Positions 1 to 9,229 of a DNA stretch of 64,000 bases are shown here, piece after piece (within the stretch, counting starts at the first letter, position 1; every line of letters begins with the position of its first letter). The DNA lies in contig NZ_SNYJ01000001.1 of NCBI RefSeq assembly GCF_004363045.1, forward strand, positions 62,001-126,000, read 5' to 3'. The position numbers and the translations under genes were made by a program. Source of the DNA: Aureibacillus halotolerans (GTDB taxonomy: Bacteria; Bacillota; Bacilli; Bacillales; DSM-28697). The notes under the pieces are model-generated. The model made no database searches. It worked only from the letters and a program-made list of their open reading frames with translations, and was not told the DNA's origin.

Positions 1-2
1 AG

Positions 3-1637
3 TTAGAGTTTCCTCTTCTCCAGCCGCACCCGTTCTTCATCAATTCGGGTAAGATCAATTCTTGAGAAGAGCGGTTCTGGCGACAATTCAAGCCTCGGAA
101 CATGGCGAATGACGAACCAGTTGAATTCTTGTAAGCCGAGCAGCTGTTTCACTTTCTCACTTGAAAAAGGCAGAAACGGCGCAAGGAGTTGGGCAAAGTT
201 GGCGATCCAAACAAGGCAGGTCGCCAACGTGCATTCGGCGTCCGTAGGCTCTTTGCGTACCTGAATCCAAGGTTCCCGACGATCAAAATAAACATTGCAA
301 TCACGGATCGCATGAAAAATCAGTTCGATCGCTTTTTTACAGTGCCCAGCTTCCAGACAATCCCCTACTTGTGAGTACAACTCTGTAATTCGCTCAAGCG
401 TCCCGTTTCCCACCTGGCAGTGCTGCAATCCCTCTGGATAGGATTTTTCAATGAATATCAATGTTCGATTGACAAAGTTCCCATAGGCTCCTAATAGCTC
501 ACTATTGTGACTATAAATAAACTCCCGCCAAGAAAAATCAGCATCACGTTGCTCCGGTGCGTTCATGAGCAAATAATACCGTAATGAATCTGGTTCATAG
601 CGTTCCAACGTCTCTTTAACCCACACGGCCCAATTTTGACTCGTGGACAGTTTCTTTTTTTCAAGCGTCATATACTCACTTGAGATGATATGGGTAGGAT
701 GATCTCCACGATTTGTTCCCATCAATAAGGCTGGCCAAATGATTGTATGAAAAGGAATATTGTCTTTTCCATGAACATAATATGCCTTTGCCCCCTCTGA
801 CCAAAAAGGCAACGCACTTTGCCCGCTTGTTTTTTCCCATTTCAGACTGGCAGACAAATAGCCAGCAACAGCTTCAATCCAGACGTAGATTTTCTTAGTA
901 GTGAACCCTTCAATCGGCACTGGCACCCCATTCGGAAGATCACGAGACACGGCTCGGTCCCGGAGTGACTCATGAAGGTAACGCTTTGATAGCTGGATCG
1001 CATTGTCACGCCAACGTTTTTCATTTGCAGCTGTTTCTACAAATGTTTCAAGTGCCCGTTGCCATTGACTTAATGCCAAATAAAGATGGGTTGTTTTCCT
1101 AGTTTCTGGGACATCTCCACACAGCTTGCATGTTTTTTGCAGCAAGTCTAGGGGATCTAAAATAGTTGCACAAAAGTCGCATTGATCACCTCGCGCCTGA
1201 CGTCCACATGAAGGACATTGCCCTTCAACATAACGATCTGGGAGGAATTGCGCACAATTGATGCAGTACGTTTGTTCAGTCTCCTTTTCATAAATCCACC
1301 CATTGTCATACAGTTCCTTAAAAAGCTCCTGCACAACGACATGATGTTGCTCACAATCGGTTCTCGAGTAGACATCATACGAAAATCCAAGCGTTGCGAA
1401 CGTAGTGGAAAATTCTTCGTGAAAACGATCAGCAATTTCCGTCGTACTGACGCCTTCTTGTCGTGCACGAATTGAAATTGGAGTTCCATTACAATCAGAC
1501 CCTGAAACATACAGCACCTCCTCCCCACATTGTCGAAAAAACCTTGCAAGCACATCACCTGGCAAAAGACTCGCCACATGCCCTATGTGTAATGAACCAT
1601 TGGCATATGGCCACGCCCCTCCAATAAACACCGTCAT
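3..1637 (-). CDS. metG: Methionyl-tRNA synthetase, double-zinc-knuckle type
   Basis: Class I aminoacyl-tRNA synthetase that charges tRNA-Met in the cytosol. The N-terminal HIGH motif (residues H20-IG-H23, numbered from an upstream GTG at 1646) follows a PYANG stretch. The connecting domain carries four CxxC knuckles (Cys 128/131, 144/147, 156/159, 173/176), typical of two-zinc MetRS. The usual KMSKS loop reads KLSTS near residue 330, so the fourth residue, normally Lys, is Thr. At about 545 residues it lacks the C-terminal Trbp111-like dimerisation domain. The ATG at 1637 is preferred; the GTG at 1646 is an alternative. The usual Bacillus MetS has a different zinc arrangement, so this may be a second, MetRS2-like enzyme (inference). 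It sits behind a T-box leader. Confidence 0.93.
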   Translation of the reverse strand: MTVFIGGAWPYANGSLHIGHVASLLPGDVLARFFRQCGEEVLYVSGSDCNGTPISIRARQEGVSTTEIADRFHEEFSTTFATLGFSYDVYSRTDCEQHHVVVQELFKELYDNGWIYEKETEQTYCINCAQFLPDRYVEGQCPSCGRQARGDQCDFCATILDPLDLLQKTCKLCGDVPETRKTTHLYLALSQWQRALETFVETAANEKRWRDNAIQLSKRYLHESLRDRAVSRDLPNGVPVPIEGFTTKKIYVWIEAVAGYLSASLKWEKTSGQSALPFWSEGAKAYYVHGKDNIPFHTIIWPALLMGTNRGDHPTHIISSEYMTLEKKKLSTSQNWAVWVKETLERYEPDSLRYYLLMNAPEQRDADFSWREFIYSHNSELLGAYGNFVNRTLIFIEKSYPEGLQHCQVGNGTLERITELYSQVGDCLEAGHCKKAIELIFHAIRDCNVYFDRREPWIQVRKEPTDAECTLATCLVWIANFAQLLAPFLPFSSEKVKQLLGLQEFNWFVIRHVPRLELSPEPLFSRIDLTRIDEERVRLEKRKL

Positions 1638-1668
1638 TTCAACCACGCCTTTCCTTTTGGTAAAATAA

Positions 1669-1920
1669 AAAACCCTCGTCCGCTATCGTTGTTTAACGAT
1701 AAAGGACGAGGGTTTTCCGCTCGTGGTACCACCTTTGTTCACAGGTAATTCAATACCTGCCTCAACACGTACGCCGCCATTCATTGCTTGATACGTTGGT
1801 CATGATAACGGCGACCGATCCCGTCAAACCCTACTATCCGAAAAAAAGAGTTCAGGTCTGAAGCTTAGAGGCCATTGTTCAAAGGGGGAGATATCGCTTC
1901 TTTTCAGCTTCCGAAGCTCT
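1669..1920 (-). promoter_or_regulatory. T-box riboswitch leader of the MetRS gene
   Basis: On the minus strand the T-box core, read as AGGTGGTACCACG, lies at about 1722-1735 and is followed by a terminator whose arms are CCCTCGTCC (1673-1681) and GGACGAGGG (1704-1712), with an inner ATCGTT/AACGAT stem and a T-rich tract. A CCGTTATC element lies upstream near 1803-1812. This is the usual layout of a tRNA-sensing leader: uncharged tRNA stabilises an antiterminator that includes the T-box core. Methionine specificity is inferred from the downstream gene; I could not place the specifier codon with certainty. Confidence 0.9.
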
Positions 1921-1926
1921 CTGGTA

Positions 1927-1957
1927 GATATACCCTTCTTTTACTTTTCCTCGTCAA
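1927..1957 (-). promoter_or_regulatory. Candidate sigma-A promoter of the T-box leader
   Basis: The minus strand has TTGACG at 1957-1952 and TATATC at 1932-1927, with a 19-nt spacer. It lies directly upstream of the T-box leader. The spacer is long, so the call is moderate. Confidence 0.45.
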
Positions 1958-2108
1958 TGCTTTTCGATATAAAGTATTCGTAGTATACGCTATAGATTCG
2001 ATTGATGCAAGGGCGTGAGGCTTGAACCATAATATATCCCTATCCACATATGAAGTTCCAATTTGAAGCAACTTCACAGAACTCATTGGTATAGTTAGTA
2101 TATGTAAC

Positions 2109-3014
2109 TTATCTATGTGATCCGGAATCAATCAGTTTTTTCGTCAGCTGTAAAAATGCAGCAGCCGATGGCTTTTCAAACCGCATTGGCTTCGTCACAC
2201 ACCAAAACGGTCTCGTCAATTTCACATCTGCCAGGTCCACTTGCACTAACAGACCATGCTTCAGTTCATGTTGAACGGTTGCAGCGGACACAAAACCAAA
2301 GCCAAGACCTGACTGTACGGCATTTTTCACCGCCTGTGTTGTGCTTAAAGCCAAGCAGCGGTTAAGCTCTTTCGTTTGAATCTTTTTAGCCAGATGTTCC
2401 TCCACCATCCGTCTCGTGTGCGAGGTCTCTTCTCTAGACACATAGGCATGTCCAAGCAAGTCGCGCGCAAAAACATGGTGTTGATTTGCCCAAGGATGCT
2501 TAGGATCGACAATAAGAATGACTTCGTCGTACGCGATCGCTTCGGCGTGAAATGATTTACTCTCAACTTCCCCTTCAACAAATGCCATATCAATCGTCTG
2601 CATGTCCAGCATTTGTAAAATGGTGGGCGTGTTATAGATCGCAAGCTGTACGCGATCATGGGTGTGTACATCTTGATAGGCTTGGATCACAGGCGGCAGA
2701 ACGTACTCACCAAGTGTAAAGGAGGCGCCAATATTCAAGCGGGAAAAAGATGCATCCTTTAAGTGCCCAATCGCCTCTACTGAATTTTGGTATTCGGCGA
2801 GCATCGCTTTGGCATGAGGGTACAGTAACTCCCCAGCGTCCGTCAGCGTTAAGCTATTTTTCTCACGTTGAAATAACAAAATGCCATATACATCTTCTAA
2901 GGAGCGTATATTTTTTGTCACAGAGGGCTGCGAAATAAAGGCTCGTCGTCCCGCACTGCTTATGCTTCCTTCTTCAACAATGTAACAAAACAATTCAAGC
3001 CATTTAATATTCAT
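2109..3014 (-). CDS. LysR-family transcriptional regulator
   Basis: A 301-residue DNA-binding regulator. Residues 1-60 form the LysR winged helix-turn-helix (EEGSISSAGRRAFISQPSVTK, then a conserved SLE and LFQRE segment). Residues from about 88 to 295 form the periplasmic-binding-protein-like effector domain. The start is supported by an AAGGAAG ribosome site. The regulator ends near the T-box promoter region and is preceded by a membrane protein gene on the same strand, 73 nt away. No target can be assigned; LysR proteins usually control a neighbouring gene. Confidence 0.92.
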   Translation of the reverse strand: MNIKWLELFCYIVEEGSISSAGRRAFISQPSVTKNIRSLEDVYGILLFQREKNSLTLTDAGELLYPHAKAMLAEYQNSVEAIGHLKDASFSRLNIGASFTLGEYVLPPVIQAYQDVHTHDRVQLAIYNTPTILQMLDMQTIDMAFVEGEVESKSFHAEAIAYDEVILIVDPKHPWANQHHVFARDLLGHAYVSREETSHTRRMVEEHLAKKIQTKELNRCLALSTTQAVKNAVQSGLGFGFVSAATVQHELKHGLLVQVDLADVKLTRPFWCVTKPMRFEKPSAAAFLQLTKKLIDSGSHR

Positions 3015-3087
3015 GCGTACACTTCCTTGAAAGGATTTCTTCAGTATTATGTCATAAAGAGGACGTTCCCATTTGCACTAAACATCA

Positions 3088-3699
3088 TTATATCGCTTTT
3101 TTCGTTGTAACCCAGATGGTTCCCCCTATACCCCAAAGTACAACTGCCGATCCGAAACTGGCAATGATCCAAGCAAGCCATATGGAATGGTCAAAAACAA
3201 CGATTTCATTTGGGGCCACTGTTAATGAGATGAGACCGAGTAAACAAAGAGCCCCACCAGCCCAGTGATAGAGCTTTAAGCGAAATAAAAAAGCTAACGG
3301 TATGAAATGAACACCAACAATGATTGCAATACTCGCGGGAATATGTTCAGCTAGGTTAAATTGATTTAGCATAAAGGCGACGATAAAAATAGCAACGCCC
3401 TCTAAGGCAAAGACCAAATTAAATACTCGCTGCGTGGTAAGCTGGTCTCCCCGCGAAGTTTTATCTTCTGTTTTTCGTGTCAACTTTTTTGAGGATTTCA
3501 TTAAATAAATGCCGCCAACCATAAGCAGGATACTTATCATCATCGACAAGAGGAAGACCCATGGTTCACCCCACCCTTGCAGCCCTAACGTTCCCGTATA
3601 TGCCCAAAGGACCGAAAATACAGCCATAAAGATCATTCCCGTTGCTGCACCTTTTACTTGATCAGCTAAATACATGCTCATCTTACCCTTCCCCCTCAT
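3088..3699 (-). CDS. Multi-pass membrane protein of unknown function
   Basis: A roughly 200-residue protein with about six hydrophobic segments and one charged linker (residues about 68-90, rich in Lys, Arg, Asp). No family is recognised. Two starts are plausible: ATG 3699 with an AAAGGA site, and an ATG eight codons in (about 3678-3681) with a GGGGGAAGGG site. It is followed by the LysR gene on the same strand, and the two may be cotranscribed. Confidence 0.7.
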   Translation of the reverse strand: MRGKGKMSMYLADQVKGAATGMIFMAVFSVLWAYTGTLGLQGWGEPWVFLLSMMISILLMVGGIYLMKSSKKLTRKTEDKTSRGDQLTTQRVFNLVFALEGVAIFIVAFMLNQFNLAEHIPASIAIIVGVHFIPLAFLFRLKLYHWAGGALCLLGLISLTVAPNEIVVFDHSIWLAWIIASFGSAVVLWGIGGTIWVTTKKAI

Positions 3700-3727
3700 T
3701 CACGTCCTTTTAAGTATACAAAAAAAA

Positions 3728-3756
3728 TGCGGTAACGTTGCAAGTCGTTACCGCAT
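3728..3756 (-). terminator. Terminator after the aldo/keto reductase
   Basis: Stem TGCGGTAAC/GTTACCGCA with T-tracts on both strands. It lies 14 nt beyond the reductase stop codon. Confidence 0.85.
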
Positions 3757-3769
3757 TTTTTCTTGACTA

Positions 3770-4594
3770 TTATCGTGCGTGCATCTCGTTAGGCGCAGCG
3801 CCTTTTCGATCGCCGCTGTCGTAACCATCAATAAATGCCATTTCCTCAGAGGTCAATTCAAAATTAAACACATCAAAATTTTCTTCAATTCGGGACGGTG
3901 TGACGGATTTCGGAATCACAATGGAATTGTTTTGCAGATGCCAACGAAGAACGACCTGTGCATTGGTTTTGCCATGGCGATCTGCAATCTCTTTAAGCTT
4001 TTCATCTCTTAGAATATCCCCACCTTGAGCAAGGGGACTCCATGCCTCAATGAAAATATTATGCTTCGCACAAAATTCCTTTAGCTCTTTCTGTACAAGA
4101 CCAGGATGGCACTCCACCTGATTCAGAACTGGAGTAACATCGCACTCGTCTAGCAAACGCTGCAAGTGCTCAATCTCAAAGTTACAGACACCAATGGCTT
4201 TTACTCTGCCATCTTTATAGAGCTTTTCTAATGCCTTGTATGTATCCACATAGTTGTCATATTTTGGCGTAGGCCAATGAATCAAATATAAGTCAATGTA
4301 CTCCAAGCCTAGACGTTCAAGACTGGCATCAAAAGCTTCAAGAGTTTGGTCATAGCCTTGATCACTGTTCCATACCTTTGTTGTAATGAATAGCTTTTCT
4401 CTTGGAATATCAGATTGCTTAATCGCCTTACCTACCCCTACTTCATTTTTATAAATCATCGCTGTATCAATCGATGTATAGCCTACCTCCAGCGCTTTAG
4501 AAACTGCGGAAGTCGCTTTATCATCTTCGACTTGCCAAACACCAAAACCTAATTGTGGCATCGACACACCATTATTCAGCGTTACATTTTGCAT
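3770..4594 (-). CDS. Aldo/keto reductase (AKR5-like)
   Basis: A 274-residue NADPH-dependent oxidoreductase with a TIM-barrel fold. The catalytic tetrad is visible as D43 and Y48 (DTAMIY), K73 (TTKVW) and H106 (LIHWP). The C-terminal part contains the cofactor-binding stretch IPKSVTPSRIEEN. The start at 4594 is chosen because GAAGGAGCGG precedes it and homologues begin at this point; an in-frame extension to 4687 lacks support. It resembles the B. subtilis YvgN/YtbE group of methylglyoxal and aldehyde reductases. Substrate cannot be deduced. Confidence 0.93.
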   Translation of the reverse strand: MQNVTLNNGVSMPQLGFGVWQVEDDKATSAVSKALEVGYTSIDTAMIYKNEVGVGKAIKQSDIPREKLFITTKVWNSDQGYDQTLEAFDASLERLGLEYIDLYLIHWPTPKYDNYVDTYKALEKLYKDGRVKAIGVCNFEIEHLQRLLDECDVTPVLNQVECHPGLVQKELKEFCAKHNIFIEAWSPLAQGGDILRDEKLKEIADRHGKTNAQVVLRWHLQNNSIVIPKSVTPSRIEENFDVFNFELTSEEMAFIDGYDSGDRKGAAPNEMHAR

Positions 4595-4732
4595 GCTAAC
4601 CGCTCCTTCGTCGCTCAATTTTTCACTTGTAGTATGACATATACAAGTCAAAAAAGCGTTTTTTTTGCTTATGAATAAGCAAGACAACCATGTTCACACA
4701 TTGTGATTACACAAAGTTTAGAAATGAGCAAT

Positions 4733-4761
4733 AACCCCAAAGCATCTCCGCCCTGGGGTTT
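4733..4761 (-). terminator. Terminator of the Bce-type operon
   Basis: AACCCCA/TGGGGTT arms lie about 9 nt downstream of the permease stop codon. The following minus-strand sequence is only weakly T-rich. Confidence 0.6.
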
Positions 4762-4769
4762 AATCATTG

Positions 4770-6680
4770 TTACACTGCAGCTTGAATTTGCCTCGTATAC
4801 AAGTAGCGGACAATAAGAAAATAAATCACTTGAATCACAAGAAAAGCTACAAGGACTGTTCCCGATTGCACTGTTAAATTCGCTTTAAATCCATTAGCCA
4901 TCGCTGTTAGGGCGACCGCCCCATGAATGAGGGCAACAGCAATGGGCGCAAAAAAAAGAATCGCCGTTTGCCGTGTAATGACTTTATTCAATTCCTTGTT
5001 TGTAAGGCCGATTTTTGCGATTGCCTTAAACTTTTCTTTATCGCTGTCCAGATCTGTATATAGTCTAAAGTACAGAAAGCTGCCAGCAGAAACGAAAAAG
5101 ACAATGCCGATGAACAAGCCTACGAACAATATGGGACCAAAGGTTTGGCCTAAGGCGTACAATTCATAGTCGACGGCAGCAAAATCTAGTGGTCCTACCT
5201 TTTCTTTCAGCTCACCACCGACTTGGATAACATCCTGTTTCTTAGCGTCAGTCGTATTCCATACATACGTCGCATTGCTCTGCACAGGGGTTGGAAGGTG
5301 CTGAAACGCCTCATCTGAAACGACAAAATACGGATTCGTTTCAGGAATCACCTTAGAGGCAATGACCGTTTCATCACCGGGCATGAGCGATTGTCCGTTG
5401 GTCAGTTCTATTACTGATGCTTGTACCTTTGACACTAGATCATCCTCTGCAAACCTAAGCATGCCTTGAGACGGAGAGTCATAATACGTTACGACCGTCA
5501 CCTTGTTTGTACCTAGTGTTAAAGGTGATTGTCCTGAAAGCTGAGCAAATTCATTGTACACGGATAACGGGATGATTAATATCGCCCTATTGAGATCTAG
5601 CTCATAATAATTCAATTGTGCATATGCAGATTCTGTTTGAATATTGTATCTGTCTAAAGTTTTCTTAATCAGGTCAAGGTTATTATCCTCAGTTGGGCTG
5701 TTGATATCGCCGTTCACTTTATAATTAAACGTATAGGGGTTATCCTCTTCAATTCCACCTAAAAGCAAAGACTGCAAGCCATATAGTGTGCCGATGGCAG
5801 AGAAAGCGACTGTTGAGATAATCGAGACTAGGAAAAAAGTCCGCGCATTGTCCTTCATACGAAAGGCCAAGTCTGAAAACAGAAGCATAGTTGTTTTTTT
5901 CCAAAACAACGATTTCCTACGCTTTAACAGGCGAACCAAAAAGACACTGGCTTGTGTAAAAAATAAATAGGTTCCTATGGTCACAACAAGAACAACAGGT
6001 AAGAGCGCCAACACCACAACGGCACCTTGCACATTGACGGAAACGACATATCCACCAGCAAGCAAAAGGACGGCGAGGGTAGCTAGAAAAACTGATGCTT
6101 TTGGCTCTCCCTTCGATTGCACATCACCTTTGATCATACGTTGCAACTTGCTTTTTCGAAGCAGAAGGGTAATTGAAAACGAAATGACAAGGAACAGCAA
6201 AAGAAAGGAAAGCAGTGTCACTACAATGGCCTCTCTCGGAAAATAAAAGGGCAGTGCTGTCTTTATTGTTATGACGGTTTCAGCTGTCAATAAAATACCT
6301 TTCGCGAACAGCAGACCTAAGCCAATTCCTCCAACAGTTGCAAGGAAGCCAATCAGCATATTTTCAAGAAACACCATAGAACGGACTTGCCTCAAGGACA
6401 TCCCCTGCATAACGAGCAGGCCAAATTCTTTTTTTCGACTCTGTAAAAACGAACCCATAGAGTAAAGCACGAAGAAGAACGAAAACACATAAATGATTCC
6501 ACCAGAAACAGTCATTCCAGTTTGAGCATGTGAAATGTTCTCAGCAGCGAGCGAAGGGTGAAAGGCAAATATAGCAAACGTGAAAAACACCATCACCGTG
6601 AACAAACTGCTTAAAAAATAGGCTGCGTAAATACGCTTGTTGCGGAGCACATTGTTAAACGCGAATTGACGAAAGGTCAT
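4770..6680 (-). CDS. BceB-type ABC transporter permease (FtsX/MacB fold)
   Basis: A 636-residue permease of the peptide-detoxification family. The N-terminal TM helix (about 17-37) is followed by a FtsX-like block (about 55-175), further TM pairs, a large extracellular domain (about residues 310-510) between late helices, and three C-terminal TM helices, giving about ten in total. The large extracellular domain is the hallmark of BceB-type permeases, which signal peptide antibiotics to the partner kinase. It overlaps the ATPase gene by 26 nt, which suggests translational coupling. The substrate, probably a cell-wall-active peptide, is inferred from the family. Confidence 0.9.
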   Translation of the reverse strand: MTFRQFAFNNVLRNKRIYAAYFLSSLFTVMVFFTFAIFAFHPSLAAENISHAQTGMTVSGGIIYVFSFFFVLYSMGSFLQSRKKEFGLLVMQGMSLRQVRSMVFLENMLIGFLATVGGIGLGLLFAKGILLTAETVITIKTALPFYFPREAIVVTLLSFLLLFLVISFSITLLLRKSKLQRMIKGDVQSKGEPKASVFLATLAVLLLAGGYVVSVNVQGAVVVLALLPVVLVVTIGTYLFFTQASVFLVRLLKRRKSLFWKKTTMLLFSDLAFRMKDNARTFFLVSIISTVAFSAIGTLYGLQSLLLGGIEEDNPYTFNYKVNGDINSPTEDNNLDLIKKTLDRYNIQTESAYAQLNYYELDLNRAILIIPLSVYNEFAQLSGQSPLTLGTNKVTVVTYYDSPSQGMLRFAEDDLVSKVQASVIELTNGQSLMPGDETVIASKVIPETNPYFVVSDEAFQHLPTPVQSNATYVWNTTDAKKQDVIQVGGELKEKVGPLDFAAVDYELYALGQTFGPILFVGLFIGIVFFVSAGSFLYFRLYTDLDSDKEKFKAIAKIGLTNKELNKVITRQTAILFFAPIAVALIHGAVALTAMANGFKANLTVQSGTVLVAFLVIQVIYFLIVRYLYTRQIQAAV

Positions 6681-7419
6681 GACCGTCGCCCCCCATTAAT
6701 GACAACGTGTCGAGAATGCTTTGGAAAAAGGCTTGGCGATTGTCCCCCCGGTGAATTTCTGAAAACAAAATGCCATCGCGTATAAACACGACGCGATCGC
6801 AGTAGCTTGCCGCTTGTGGATCATGGGTGACGAGCATCGTCGTCGTCTTCTCTGTTTGATTAATATTGGATAGCATTTGCATGACTGTTTTGGAGGATTT
6901 TGAATCAAGGTTGCCTGTTGGTTCATCTGCGAGAAGCAATTTTGGCGAATGTATCATTGCTCTCGCCACTGCCACACGTTGTGCTTGTCCCCCCGACACC
7001 TCGTAAATTCGTTTGCCCATTAAGTCAGTAATGCCAAGCTTTTCTGCGATCGACTCTGCCTTTTGCTTCATTTCGCGAACCTTTGCACCGTCCAATGTCA
7101 AAGGCAGGACGATGTTTTCTTCGATTGTAAGGGTATGAAGAAGATTAAAGTCTTGGAAAACAAACCCAAGCTCACGACGACGAAACTTCGCCAACTCCTC
7201 ATTCTCTAATTTATGCGGATTCTCCCCACCAATCAGAATCTCTCCAGTGGTCGGTTCATCGATCGTCGCAATCAGATTCAACAATGTCGTTTTCCCACTA
7301 CCTGATGGTCCCATAATGCCGACAAATTCTCCGGGCTCGGTCGTTAAATCAACGTCTGTTAACGCCCGGTAGGCGACTTTACCTTCATATATCTTACTTA
7401 CCTTGTTTACTTGTAACAT
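6655..7419 (-). CDS. BceA-type ABC transporter ATP-binding protein
   Basis: A 254-residue cytoplasmic ATPase that pairs with the downstream BceB-like permease. Visible motifs are Walker [10 protein letters not shown] (about 38-46), a Q-loop within FVFQD, signature VSGGQAQR (first residue Val, not the usual Leu), Walker B LLLADEP, a D-loop and H-loop TMLVTHD. The ATG has an AAAGGAAGG ribosome site. The gene is separated from the kinase gene by about 80 nt carrying a palindrome that could be the response regulator's operator, as in bceRS-bceAB arrangements. Confidence 0.93.
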   Translation of the reverse strand: MLQVNKVSKIYEGKVAYRALTDVDLTTEPGEFVGIMGPSGSGKTTLLNLIATIDEPTTGEILIGGENPHKLENEELAKFRRRELGFVFQDFNLLHTLTIEENIVLPLTLDGAKVREMKQKAESIAEKLGITDLMGKRIYEVSGGQAQRVAVARAMIHSPKLLLADEPTGNLDSKSSKTVMQMLSNINQTEKTTTMLVTHDPQAASYCDRVVFIRDGILFSEIHRGDNRQAFFQSILDTLSLMGGDGHDLSSIRV

Positions 7420-7499
7420 ATAATCCTTCCTTTCCTACAAAGCTCCCCTTTACCTTACGCTTCGTCGGCTCTTGCCTCTATCGATTTATCTTTCAATTG

Positions 7500-7517
7500 C
7501 CTTACATCGATGTAAGG
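7500..7517. promoter_or_regulatory. Palindrome resembling a BceR-family operator
   Basis: CCTTACATCGATGTAAGG is a perfect 18-bp palindrome covering the last codons and stop of the kinase gene, about 80 nt upstream of the ATPase start. Its core TTACA-N4-TGTAA fits the TNACA-N4-TGTAA inverted repeat that I recall as the BceR-type operator. No clear -35/-10 pair was found next to it. Confidence 0.6.
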
Positions 7518-8506
7518 TTTTGCGTAGTAGGAAAGACGATGCGAAAGGTTGTCCCTTTTTCTTGTTGTGTATTGACCTCTAATTTGTGGCCTAAATATAG
7601 AGCTGCTTGCTTTGAGAGGAACAACCCCATCCCCGTTGACTCTCGAAATCGCCGCCCATTTTCGCCGGTAAAAAAGGCATCAAATACGCGTCTTACATCT
7701 GTTTTTGAGATACCTACGCCGTAGTCGCAGACGTCCAAAACCGCTCCATTGCTATTCTCATACAATTTAATGTCTACTCGATTGCTTTTTCCTGCCGAGT
7801 ATTTGACTGCATTTTCAATAAGCTGAGACAAAATAAATCGGAGCCACTTCTCATCTGACTCGACAATAATGTCTGGACGTGATGCCGTAAAATGGGGATA
7901 TACTTCGTGGCGAATGAAATACCTTTTGTGCTCTTGATTCACGTCATGAACGAGCCCGGCGACATGTACTGGGGCAACGGCAAAGTCCCGATCTATCGTC
8001 CGCAGCCTCGCCATGTAAAGCACCTTGTTCAGCCCAATCTTCATCCGGTCCGTTTCCTCGCGTACATTCGACGATTCCGGCTCGTCCAATTGCTCTGCGG
8101 TCAATTCAATAACGGACAAAGGCGTTTTCATATGATGCACCCACATGTCGATGTATTTTAGGTGCTCTTTTTGTTGCTGCTCTGCACGTTTCAACCGCTC
8201 CTGATACAGCTTGTATTGACTATGTAAAACCTTAGTAAATGCCTCTGGAACGGGTGCCATATCAAGTTGTTCAAAGGTTTCCTCCAGTGTTTCTAACGGA
8301 CGACTTAATCGCTCATAATACCGCTTTTGACTGGCATAGCGATACACCAGGTAACAGCCTAAAAAAAAGACATTGATCAGAAATGCATAATTGAGGATGG
8401 CAAACGAATCTGTATTCCCGTCCATCCAATACAAATAAAGAAAGACCACGGCTTGAAGCACTTGAAGCACAACCAAAAAAATATGCTCCTTTAAGAAAAT
8501 CTTCAC
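7502..8506 (-). CDS. Intramembrane-sensing histidine kinase (BceS type)
   Basis: A 334-residue sensor kinase with two TM helices (about 9-27 and 35-55) joined by only a few extracellular residues, the architecture of kinases that get their signal from a partner ABC permease. The DHp box HHMKTPLSV places the phospho-acceptor at H124. The HATPase domain shows an N-box (LIENAVKYS) and G-boxes (DYGVGI, STGMGLFLSK). The start is GTG at 8506, one base after the response regulator's stop. Together with the regulator, ATPase and permease it forms one complete module. Confidence 0.92.
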   Translation of the reverse strand: MKIFLKEHIFLVVLQVLQAVVFLYLYWMDGNTDSFAILNYAFLINVFFLGCYLVYRYASQKRYYERLSRPLETLEETFEQLDMAPVPEAFTKVLHSQYKLYQERLKRAEQQQKEHLKYIDMWVHHMKTPLSVIELTAEQLDEPESSNVREETDRMKIGLNKVLYMARLRTIDRDFAVAPVHVAGLVHDVNQEHKRYFIRHEVYPHFTASRPDIIVESDEKWLRFILSQLIENAVKYSAGKSNRVDIKLYENSNGAVLDVCDYGVGISKTDVRRVFDAFFTGENGRRFRESTGMGLFLSKQAALYLGHKLEVNTQQEKGTTFRIVFPTTQNLTSM

Positions 8507-9214
8507 TTACGTATCACCCTTTCCTGCCCATGTGACATGTAATCGATACCCCGCCCCTCTCACAGTTTCAACAATATCGTTAAGCCCAAGCTCAGCAAAT
8601 TTCTTCCGCACACGCGTGATGTTGACATTTAATGTATTCTCATCGACATACGCTTCCACATCCCAAAGTTTTTCAAGCAAGTCTTCCCTGCTAGTCACTC
8701 TAGGAAAACGGTCCATAAGACGTTCAATCGTATCCGCTTCTTTTTTTGTTAAGGAGACTGTTTTTTCTGCAAAGTTAAGCTCTAATCGTTCTGGGTAAAG
8801 AACAAGTCCATGCTGTTCGATGACTTGTTCAGTTGACTTTGCAGCATATTCCCCATAGGCACGACGCAAATGACTGCGGATTTTCGCCATCACGACTTCT
8901 GCATGAAAGGGTTTCGTAATAAAATCATCTGCGCCATTTTCCAGCGCCAAAATTTGGTCCATTTCACCCGTTCGCGCCGAAATAAACAACACCGGACAAA
9001 TCGACTCATTCCGAATTTGGCGACACCAGTAATACCCATCAAAGCGCGGCAAATTAATGTCCAGCAAGACAATGTCAGGCTTGAGCTTATGAAAATCACC
9101 CATGATGTCAGCAAAGTCTGTGACCACAAAAACATGATGATCGTATTTATGCAATTGTTGTTGAAGCAGTGTTGCAATTTTAGGATCGTCCTCAACGATC
9201 ATAATTTGTGCCAT
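8507..9214 (-). CDS. OmpR-family response regulator (BceR type)
   Basis: A 235-residue regulator. The receiver domain (about 1-118) has acidic D9/D10, phospho-acceptor D52 (VLLDINLP) and a conserved Lys in FITKPF. The C-terminal OmpR winged helix spans about 130-230 and ends in the typical VRGAGYRL. The ATG at 9214 is preferred over 9229 because GGAG lies 9 nt upstream and the protein then begins MAQIMIVEDD. It should activate the adjacent transporter genes when phosphorylated by the neighbouring kinase. Confidence 0.92.
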   Translation of the reverse strand: MAQIMIVEDDPKIATLLQQQLHKYDHHVFVVTDFADIMGDFHKLKPDIVLLDINLPRFDGYYWCRQIRNESICPVLFISARTGEMDQILALENGADDFITKPFHAEVVMAKIRSHLRRAYGEYAAKSTEQVIEQHGLVLYPERLELNFAEKTVSLTKKEADTIERLMDRFPRVTSREDLLEKLWDVEAYVDENTLNVNITRVRKKFAELGLNDIVETVRGAGYRLHVTWAGKGDT

Positions 9215-9229
9215 ACCTAATGTCTCCAT

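Noticed and set aside
1157-1579. 140-codon second frame in the MetRS gene
   Set aside because: Overlaps motif-bearing MetRS coding sequence on the same strand and shows no family features.
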